Assembly (NCBI RefSeq): GCF_945277285.1
Contig: NZ_CALYPR010000006.1
Span: 16,809 to 80,808 of the forward strand
Direction of reading: 5' to 3'
Origin: an uncultured Bartonella sp.
Lineage (GTDB): Bacteria > Pseudomonadota > Alphaproteobacteria > Rhizobiales > Rhizobiaceae
DNA: 64,000 nucleotides
Part shown: piece after piece, positions 57,826 through 64,000 of the stretch
Layout of the letters: each line of letters starts with the position of its first letter
Numbering within the stretch: position 1 is the first letter of the stretch
Notes under the pieces: generated by a model
Database searches by the model: none
What the model was told of the DNA's origin: nothing
The model's input: only the letters and a program-made list of their open reading frames with translations
Program-made: the position numbers and the translations under genes

Positions 57826-58301
57826 GTAGTACCCCTGCCAATAATCGAAACGGGTCACGCCATGCTAATAAACGTGGTGCAGCACGTCTGGCGGCTGTTC
57901 AGGCGCTCTATCAGATGGATGTTGCAGGAACCGGAATTTTAGAAATTACATCGGAATATGAAGCCTATCGTTTGGGTCAGGAAGTTGACGGCGAGCAATA
58001 TCTAGAAGCTGATCCGCAATGGTTTCGTGCCATTATTTCTGGTGTCGTTGCTGAACAACTCCAGCTTGATCCGATGATTCGTCAGCATCTTCCGGAAGAT
58101 TGGCCGCTTTCGCGTATTGATTCGACTTTACGCGCGATATTGCGCGCCGGCGCATGGGAAATTAAAAACCGTAATGACGTACCGATAGCGGTTGCTATCA
58201 ACGAATATGTTGACATTGCCAAGGCATTTTTTGATGGCGAAGAACCAAGAATGGTCAACGCGGTTCTTGATCGAATGGCAAAAGAGCTACGGCCTCGTTA
58301 A
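57822..58301 (+). CDS. nusB: transcription antitermination factor NusB
   Basis: 159-residue all-helical factor that with NusE (S10) binds boxA in rRNA leaders. The [16 protein letters not shown] start and the C-terminal [29 protein letters not shown] are diagnostic. The start is a TTG at 57822 overlapping ribH. A bidirectional terminator follows. Confidence 0.95.
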   Translation: MSSTPANNRNGSRHANKRGAARLAAVQALYQMDVAGTGILEITSEYEAYRLGQEVDGEQYLEADPQWFRAIISGVVAEQLQLDPMIRQHLPEDWPLSRIDSTLRAILRAGAWEIKNRNDVPIAVAINEYVDIAKAFFDGEEPRMVNAVLDRMAKELRPR

Positions 58302-58328
58302 GAGGAATTGAATTAAATTTAAAAATGA

Positions 58329-58356
58329 AAAAGCTCGATTATTTGATCGAGCTTTT
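58329..58356. terminator. bidirectional terminator between nusB and bamE
   Basis: AAAAGCTCGAT (58329-58339) pairs perfectly with ATCGAGCTTTT (58346-58356) around a 6-nt loop. T-runs are present in both directions, so it can end nusB and the convergent bamE. Confidence 0.85.
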
Positions 58357-58451
58357 AATTTATCCGGAAACATTTCATTCAAACCACTAATCAGGTTCCA
58401 TAATCTTCAACCCAACTTTTGAAGTGGATTTAAAATTATGACCAAACACTA

Positions 58452-58964
58452 TTAACGGCTGTTTGTCGGAAGTTGGGGAACACCTTTCGAACCTTTGATC
58501 AACTGCGACAGGAACGACTGATCGTGACCACCGGTTGGTGTCGTTTGAGAAATACTGTCAAAGACCTTGCCGTCTTGTAACCCGTAATTGGCGATCCGTT
58601 CAACCTGTCCATTTTTATTAAAATAGATAGCCAGAATTTTGCGATCCAGAATCTTCGGCTTCATGAATTGAGCACCGCGATAACGCGTTTGCGAAATATA
58701 ATAGAAAACTTCATTATCATACATCGCTGTCATCGAAGGTGAGCCAAGCGCAAGTAAAACCTGATCACGGCTGGAGCCAACAGGCACAGAATCAAGTGCC
58801 GACTGATCAAGTATATAGCCTTCGTTGTAGGTTTGGCTTGTTTTAAGCAAATCATGTGATTTGCAACCGCTTAATGTAATTGCAGTTGCGGCCATCAAAC
58901 CGATAATGAACCCGCGCTTAGCTCGGGTTGTAATACGGATCGTTTGAAACAATGACATCTCCAT
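58452..58964 (-). CDS. bamE: outer membrane protein assembly factor BamE (SmpA/OmlA family lipoprotein)
   Basis: Lipoprotein accessory of the BamA machine. The 170 residues have a signal peptide with lipobox LSGC, Cys34 being lipidated. The SmpA/OmlA core follows: VPVGSSRDQVLLALGSPSM, then VFYYISQTRYRG. The C-terminal 40 residues are a variable tail. An in-frame ATG two codons downstream of 58964 is an alternative start. It is divergent from yceD. Confidence 0.92.
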   Translation of the reverse strand: MEMSLFQTIRITTRAKRGFIIGLMAATAITLSGCKSHDLLKTSQTYNEGYILDQSALDSVPVGSSRDQVLLALGSPSMTAMYDNEVFYYISQTRYRGAQFMKPKILDRKILAIYFNKNGQVERIANYGLQDGKVFDSISQTTPTGGHDQSFLSQLIKGSKGVPQLPTNSR

Positions 58965-59170
58965 TTAACGCATGGCGGGGGAAAAATTCCCTTTCAACCC
59001 TTTTTTGCCTAAACTACCTTAAGACTGTTTGCAATAGATTGCATCATAGAAGACTTGCAATTATTAACAGTGACCATGTTAAAATGGCCAATAATTAAGT
59101 GAAAAAACGTTTTACGATAGGTCTGTAACGTTTGAAAGAACAACGTTAAAACTTGGAAACGAGGCGCGAT

Positions 59171-59749
59171 ATGCAAAATAATGATCACCCGCACGATGAC
59201 GATCAACATCTCATGCATTTTGCTATTTTCTATGCTGTTAATGTCCGTTCTTTGCCAGCTAAAGGATTGCGCATTAAAATTGATGCTGACGCAAAGGAAC
59301 GTCTGAAACTAAAAGAAAACCATGGTCTTTTGGCGGTTGATGCTTTTCACGCTGATGTCCATATATCGCCATGGAAAAAACGTGGTGTTCGTGTCAAAGG
59401 AAAATTTGAGGCCGAAATTGTGCAGGCCTGTGTTATTACGCTTGAACCTCTTCATGAACATATTGACCAAAATGTTGAATCCGTTTTCATCCCTGAAGAT
59501 TCCAAGCTTGTTAAGTATGAGGCACTTGATGATACGGGTGAAATTTTTGTTGATCCGGACGGGCCGGACACGCCTGAAGTTTTTCATGGCGATAGTATTG
59601 ATATAGGGGCGTTTTTAGAGGAAATGTTCGAACTTTCAATTAATCCATATCCCCGTAAAAAGGGTGTTGATGGTGATTATATTGAGGACATAGGAAAAGA
59701 AGCGGAACAAACATCGCCATTTGCTATTTTAAAACAGCTAAAATCGTGA
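59171..59749 (+). CDS. DUF177 / YceD family protein
   Basis: 192 residues from the ATG at 59171 (GAGG upstream), preferred to 59153. The family is linked to 23S rRNA accumulation in other bacteria, and the gene commonly precedes rpmF or plsX. The C-terminal signature IDIGAFLEEMFELSINPYPRKKG is clear, as is the central cysteine of VQACVITLEP. Here plsX follows after about 135 bp without rpmF. Confidence 0.85.
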   Translation: MQNNDHPHDDDQHLMHFAIFYAVNVRSLPAKGLRIKIDADAKERLKLKENHGLLAVDAFHADVHISPWKKRGVRVKGKFEAEIVQACVITLEPLHEHIDQNVESVFIPEDSKLVKYEALDDTGEIFVDPDGPDTPEVFHGDSIDIGAFLEEMFELSINPYPRKKGVDGDYIEDIGKEAEQTSPFAILKQLKS

Positions 59750-59884
59750 TGGATATCAAAAAAACAAAATTAATTGTTGTATGATGACTTAAAACCGTTA
59801 TTTTCAGCGTAAAGTTTCAGCCAGTATCGTCATGCTAAGCGGCACTGTGTTATATTAATTTCGAAACGAATAGGACATTTGAGA

Positions 59885-60958
59885 GTGATCAGAATTTCTG
59901 TGGATGCAATGGGCGGTGACTTCGGCCCTGAGATAACAATTGCCGGGGCGGCAATTGCGCAGAAACGTTTTCCTGAAATACGTTTTATTTTTTACGGTGT
60001 TGCCGATGCTGTTAAGCCGGTATTAAGCCGCTATCCGGAACTTGCTTCCTGTTCAACATTTATTGCGAGCGAAACATATACGCGTATGGACGAAAAGCCA
60101 AGTCAGGCTCTACGCAACGGACGCGGCAAATCGTCAATGTGGAAAGCCATTGAAGCGGTCAAAAATGGTGAATCGGATGCCTGTGTGTCGGCCGGCAATA
60201 CCGGAGCATTAATGGCAATGTCCTATTTTTGCCTGAGGATGATGGAAGAGGCTGACAGGCCTGGCATTGCTGGTGTTTGGCCAACACTAAGAGGTGAAAG
60301 CATTGTTCTTGATATTGGTGCGACGATTGGCGCTTCGTCAGATCAGCTTGTCGATCTTGCGGTAATGGGTGCTGGCATGTTTCGTGCACTTTATAATGTC
60401 GAACGGCCGACCGTGGGGCTTCTTAATATCGGTGTAGAAGAGGTTAAAGGCCTCGATGAAATCAAACAGGCCGGAATGATGCTTCGCGAGATCGGTCTTG
60501 ATGGGCTTGAATATAAGGGGTTTGTCGAAGGTAATGATATTGGTAAAGGCACGGTGGACGTTGTCGTTACCGAAGGATTTTCCGGTAACATTGCCTTAAA
60601 GGCAGCCGAAGGCACAGCCCGCCAAATGGCCAAGATTCTGCGTGAAGCTATGGGGAGTTCGTGGCTGACAAAACTCGGTTATCTCCTGTCAATTAGCGCT
60701 TTTCGTCAACTTAAACGAAAAATGGATCCGGGACGCGTTAATGGTGGTGTATTGTTAGGACTTAACGGAGTTGTTATCAAAAGTCATGGTGGAACCGATG
60801 CAGATGGATTTGCGTCTGCATTGCGGGTGGGCTATGAAATGGTCAACAACAAACTTCTCGAGAAAATAGCGGCGGATTTGAGACATTTTCACGATAAAAA
60901 GCCGGAGCTTCTTCTCAATCATGGTGACCAGATGGCTCATGCTGCGGAGCATCTATAA
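59885..60958 (+). CDS. plsX: phosphate acyltransferase PlsX
   Basis: Converts acyl-ACP to acyl-phosphate, the acyl donor for PlsY in glycerolipid synthesis. The GTG at 59885 gives 357 residues starting [15 protein letters not shown]; a TTG two codons earlier is also possible. Further signatures are [12 protein letters not shown] and [17 protein letters not shown]. It is followed after 48 bp by fabH, a conserved pairing. Confidence 0.95.
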   Translation: MIRISVDAMGGDFGPEITIAGAAIAQKRFPEIRFIFYGVADAVKPVLSRYPELASCSTFIASETYTRMDEKPSQALRNGRGKSSMWKAIEAVKNGESDACVSAGNTGALMAMSYFCLRMMEEADRPGIAGVWPTLRGESIVLDIGATIGASSDQLVDLAVMGAGMFRALYNVERPTVGLLNIGVEEVKGLDEIKQAGMMLREIGLDGLEYKGFVEGNDIGKGTVDVVVTEGFSGNIALKAAEGTARQMAKILREAMGSSWLTKLGYLLSISAFRQLKRKMDPGRVNGGVLLGLNGVVIKSHGGTDADGFASALRVGYEMVNNKLLEKIAADLRHFHDKKPELLLNHGDQMAHAAEHL

Positions 60959-61006
60959 TTGCATTGATAGACTAAATATTGATTCGCTGGTTAAGGAAAG
61001 AACTGA

Positions 61007-61981
61007 ATGATTCGATCTGCCATATGTGGCATAGGCAGTGCGCTGCCCAAAAAGAAAATGCTGAACAGCGAACTTGAAGGGATTGTTGAAACATCCGATG
61101 CGTGGATTGTCCAACGTACTGGAATCCGTCAGCGTTATATTGCGGGAAAAGATGAAACGACTGTTTCGCTTGGGGCTGCTGCTGCTCAGGCCGCACTCGA
61201 TAATGCCGGACTGACTGTAGCTGATATTGATTGTATCATTCTGGCAACTGCAACTCCCAATCACACATTTCCAGCTTCAGCCGTTGAAATACAGAATGCC
61301 TTGGGAATGGCACATGGTTTCGCATTTGATGTGCAGGCCGTGTGTTCCGGTTTTATTTATGCAATGACAACTGCTGATCTTTATCTGAAAGGCGGCATGG
61401 CAAAGCGGGCACTGGTGATTGGTGCCGAAACATTTTCGCGCATTCTTGATTGGAACGACCGTTCGACCTGTGTGCTTTTTGGTGACGGTGCCGGTGCTGT
61501 TATCCTTGAAGCAGTTTCACACCAAAGCGGCGATAATAGCGACCGGGGTATTCTTGTTTGTAAACAACGCTCTAACGGTGCTTTTGTTGATAAACTCTAT
61601 GTTGATGGTGGCCCTTCGACAACGCAAACCACCGGGCACTTGCGCATGGAAGGGCGGGAAGTCTTCAAGCACGCTGTTGGAATGATTACCGATGTTGTAG
61701 ATGATTGTTTTTGGGCAACCGGCATTTCACCGTCCGATCTTGATTGGTTTGTTCCTCATCAGGCCAATAAGCGCATCATTGAGGCCTCAGCCAAGAAGCT
61801 CGGTATTGATGATGAAAAAGTTGTCATTACCGTTGATCAACATGGAAACACTTCGGCTGCATCCGTTCCCTTGGCGCTTTCAGTTGCAGTCAAGGATGGA
61901 AGAATTAAAAAAGGTGATCTAGTCATGCTGGAAGCAATGGGAGGCGGTTTTACTTGGGGAGCAATTCTTATCCGCTGGTAA
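61007..61981 (+). CDS. fabH: 3-oxoacyl-[acyl-carrier-protein] synthase III
   Basis: Starts fatty-acid synthesis by condensing acetyl-CoA with malonyl-ACP. The 324 residues have C113 in QAVCSGF as nucleophile, His in [12 protein letters not shown] and Asn in HGNTSAAS. It is in the plsX-fabH-ihfA-merR order typical of Hyphomicrobiales. AAGGAA precedes the ATG. Confidence 0.97.
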   Translation: MIRSAICGIGSALPKKKMLNSELEGIVETSDAWIVQRTGIRQRYIAGKDETTVSLGAAAAQAALDNAGLTVADIDCIILATATPNHTFPASAVEIQNALGMAHGFAFDVQAVCSGFIYAMTTADLYLKGGMAKRALVIGAETFSRILDWNDRSTCVLFGDGAGAVILEAVSHQSGDNSDRGILVCKQRSNGAFVDKLYVDGGPSTTQTTGHLRMEGREVFKHAVGMITDVVDDCFWATGISPSDLDWFVPHQANKRIIEASAKKLGIDDEKVVITVDQHGNTSAASVPLALSVAVKDGRIKKGDLVMLEAMGGGFTWGAILIRW

Positions 61982-62055
61982 TAGCAAGACGGCTTGACCA
62001 ATAATGAATATTACGTATAAGCTTCTTAAGCTTCAATTTTGGGAAGGCGTTTGTT

Positions 62056-62367
62056 ATGGCTGGTAATACAGTGACGCGTGCAGATTTAGCTGATGCGGTT
62101 TGCCGGAAGGTCGGCCTGTCACGCACCGAGTCGGCTTCTTTAGTGGAAATGATCCTTAACGAAGTTTGCGATGCAATTGTCAAAGGCGAAACTGTCAAAT
62201 TATCGTCATTTGCGACTTTTCATGTACGTAATAAGACTGAACGTATCGGCCGCAATCCGAAAACCGGTGAAGAAGTTCCCATTTCTCCACGTCGTGTCAT
62301 GACATTTAAAGCCTCCAATGTCTTGAAGCAAAAGATTTTGGATGGTCATCGTTCAAAAAAGTCATGA
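62056..62367 (+). CDS. ihfA: integration host factor subunit alpha
   Basis: 103-residue DNA-bending protein that pairs with IhfB. Recognised from [31 protein letters not shown] and the DNA-contacting arm [22 protein letters not shown]. It follows fabH by 74 bp. Confidence 0.95.
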   Translation: MAGNTVTRADLADAVCRKVGLSRTESASLVEMILNEVCDAIVKGETVKLSSFATFHVRNKTERIGRNPKTGEEVPISPRRVMTFKASNVLKQKILDGHRSKKS

Positions 62368-62527
62368 ATCGCGGCGAAACAACAAGGGTATTGCTCTTTG
62401 TTTCTGGAATGTTGCAGAGTGTTTTTATGAAACACTGCAATTTCTCTGCTAATGATAAAGTGATTTTGGAAACAAAGTCTCAACGTTAGGTTAGAGGTTA
62501 TTTTAAAGGTAGTCTTAAGGTCATCAA

Positions 62528-63034
62528 ATGGATAAAAGTCCGGATGCATTCCGTACAATCAGTGAAGTTGCAGAAGCGTTGGATCTTCCGCAACATGTTT
62601 TGAGATTTTGGGAAACACGTTTTTCACAGATTAAGCCGTTAAAACGCGGTGGTGGCCGTCGTTACTATCGTCCGTCCGATGTTGATTTGCTGAAAGGTAT
62701 TCGACACCTTCTTTATGAACAAGGCTATACGATAAAAGGTGCACAACGGCTTTTGAAAGAAAACGGCAATGCATTTGTAATCGCACTCGGAAATGGCGAT
62801 ATGGCTGCAGTTGAAGCTATCGCCAAAAGAAAACGCGAAGAGGCGGAAGCCGAAAATACTCCTCTTCCAGTCAAGCCACAGCAATCTAAAGGCTTGTTCA
62901 GTTTTATGAAGTCGGATTCCGATGCGGAAGTTGGTGGAAGCAGTATCGGTAAAGGCAAAGATAGCAAAACACTTCTTCAAGAAGCACTTTTTGAGTTGAT
63001 TGAATGTAAAAGGGTGCTTGATCGCGCCCGCTAA
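62528..63034 (+). CDS. MerR family transcriptional regulator
   Basis: 168 residues. The N-terminal winged helix-turn-helix reads [25 protein letters not shown], followed by the [32 protein letters not shown] segment of the MerR fold. The rest (about 100-168) is charged and not conserved; no metal-binding cysteines are present, so it is not a classical metal sensor. The ihfA-merR adjacency is conserved in Hyphomicrobiales. Targets unknown. Confidence 0.92.
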   Translation: MDKSPDAFRTISEVAEALDLPQHVLRFWETRFSQIKPLKRGGGRRYYRPSDVDLLKGIRHLLYEQGYTIKGAQRLLKENGNAFVIALGNGDMAAVEAIAKRKREEAEAENTPLPVKPQQSKGLFSFMKSDSDAEVGGSSIGKGKDSKTLLQEALFELIECKRVLDRAR

Positions 63035-63922
63035 TATCGCCGATTTTATCGGCTACAAAATTTTTATTTTTAAATCGTTATTTTACATAATCGGCAGGTT
63101 TTTTGCGGGAATATTAGTTTTACTTTTGGAAATTAGTTTCATTCTGGACAATCATTCAACTATCAGCCGCAGTTGAGAGCTCAGAATTCTGTGATCCGAG
63201 AGAAGGCGACCAATTATTTCTTTACATGAAATCTTTGGATTTAGCTTTCCGGGAGCTGGAAACGCTGTTTTAATGGCAATTATTTAGTGTCGGGTGTTTT
63301 TGTGAAGTTAGTAGAAAAATAATTTTTGGAAAAATCAATTTATGGTTGTTAACCCGCATATGGCTTTGTTGGCTAATAAACTGTTTTGACCTGAGCGCGA
63401 AAACTGATCAGCTATCCACCGTATTTTGATAGTTTTCCTTAAATAAAAGCTCTTTAGCGCAGAGGCAGCTGGGATCAACAATAGGGATATCGACGGAACC
63501 TTACCACAACCGGGTTGCCACATGCACATAGCTGAAAAATAATCCGGAATTTATAAATGCGAAAATTTTGGAGCTCATGTTAAATCAGAAACAGGCTTTT
63601 TGAAAAAGCAATTTCGAAGGCAATAAAACGAGTAACGGCTTAATTACAAAACAAATTTACTGGTTAATTGACTCTAAGTCTCAGCTGGATATCAGAAGCA
63701 AATAAAGGACATTTGGAATATGGAAATAATTTTTTCCAGCGTGTTCCGGTTACATTGTCAGCAAAAATTCCGGGGTAGGGCACTAAAAATGAGGGAAAAA
63801 TTTAGCTGGAACATTTCCTGTAAAACAGTTTTTTCAACGATAGCGCAGAAAAGATAGGTAACGGGTGAAAATGAAAAAAGCCGTTTTGCTGTAAGCCAAC
63901 AGAACAAACATGCTCTAAAAGA
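63035..63922. other. long gene-free region between merR and tRNA-Val
   Basis: About 890 bp with no supportable gene. A short GCCGAT/ATCGGC hairpin at 63039-63053 follows merR. Two short plus-strand stretches read like protein but lack starts and are cut by stops (about 63195-63285 and 63440-63534). It may be a decayed gene or simple spacer. Confidence 0.5.
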
Positions 63923-63997
63923 TGGTGGGCGTGACAGGGATTGAACCTGTGACCCCTACAATGTCAATGTAGTGCTCTCCCTCTGAGCTACACGCCC
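63923..63997 (-). tRNA. tRNA-Val (anticodon GAC)
   Basis: 75 nt including an encoded CCA end (63925-63923). The acceptor stem GGGCGTG pairs with CACGCCC. The D arm has TAGCTCAGAGGGAGAGCA, the anticodon stem is CTACA/TGTAG with loop TTGACAT giving anticodon GAC (valine), and the T arm contains the GGTTCAATCCC loop. All stems are intact. It is transcribed leftward. Confidence 0.96.
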
Positions 63998-64000
63998 ATC

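Noticed and set aside
63335..63529. 64-codon minus-strand frame before tRNA-Val
   Set aside because: No recognisable family, no convincing ribosome binding site, and the opposite strand reads equally well as protein fragments.
1..64000. CRISPR array, prophage, insertion sequence, toxin-antitoxin or anti-phage defence system
   Set aside because: No regularly spaced repeats, transposase, integrase, phage structural or known defence domains were found among the genes.

Overview
The window is ordinary chromosomal DNA of an alphaproteobacterium of the order Hyphomicrobiales, most like a Bartonellaceae member. Base composition, judged by eye and not computed, is in the mid-40s percent G+C. That is higher than most blood-borne Bartonella and would suit a gut-associated lineage such as the bee-gut Bartonella apis group; this placement is an inference. 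Supporting markers are the EipB/DUF1849, DUF1489 and DUF2065 proteins, LpxI rather than LpxH, phosphatidylcholine synthase, a type 2 ArgC, a B12-dependent ribonucleotide reductase, and the gene order glyA-nrdR-ribD-ribE-ribH-nusB. No prophage, insertion sequence, CRISPR array, toxin-antitoxin pair or secretion system was seen.

Layout. (1) 1-7.7 kb: end of L-serine dehydratase, DUF1489, a D,D-carboxypeptidase with a SPOR domain, clpS-clpA, HIT protein, a GDPD-like protein and RidA. (2) 7.8-22.0 kb: EipB, then a long rightward run for translation, nucleotides and envelope: rpsB-tsf-pyrH-frr-uppS-cdsA-rseP-bamA-lpxD-fabZ-lpxA-lpxI-lpxB. (3) 22.3-30.7 kb: an accessory nutrient block. A leftward amino-acid ABC transporter carries a DadA-like FAD oxidase gene inside the operon. 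A LysR regulator is divergent from an MHS-type permease and an M20 amidohydrolase. (4) 31.0-38.4 kb: thyA-folA, hflK-hflC-DUF2065-Do protease, serB and miaA (divergent). (5) 38.8-46.1 kb: nrdJ with tandem NrdR boxes, a Nudix hydrolase, a UbiH-type monooxygenase and pcsA. (6) 46.2-53.3 kb: a 3-hydroxyisobutyryl-CoA hydrolase-like gene, a small membrane protein, an L,D-transpeptidase, an orphan Wzz/BY-kinase-like protein, ctaA and argC. (7) 53.6-64.0 kb: glyA-nrdR-ribD-ribE, ribH-nusB, bamE, yceD-plsX-fabH-ihfA-merR, about 0.9 kb without a supportable gene, and tRNA-Val(GAC).

Functional links. The lipid A genes, BamA/BamE, RseP, CdsA, UppS, PlsX and FabH together supply envelope lipids, lipid A and outer-membrane proteins. 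NrdR is encoded 12 kb from nrdJ, whose upstream region carries two NrdR-like boxes. HflKC and the Do protease form a membrane quality-control unit with a heat-shock-like promoter.

I found no clearly undescribed multi-gene system. The strongest non-textbook signals are: a well-formed three-way-junction leader upstream of rpsB; a leftward orphan terminator with a possible promoter that could mark a small RNA upstream of nrdJ; an orphan Wzz-like protein whose kinase-like domain has lost its nucleotide-binding motifs; a GDPD-fold protein with an eroded metal site; and the LysR/MHS/M20 plus ABC/oxidase block inserted after lpxB.
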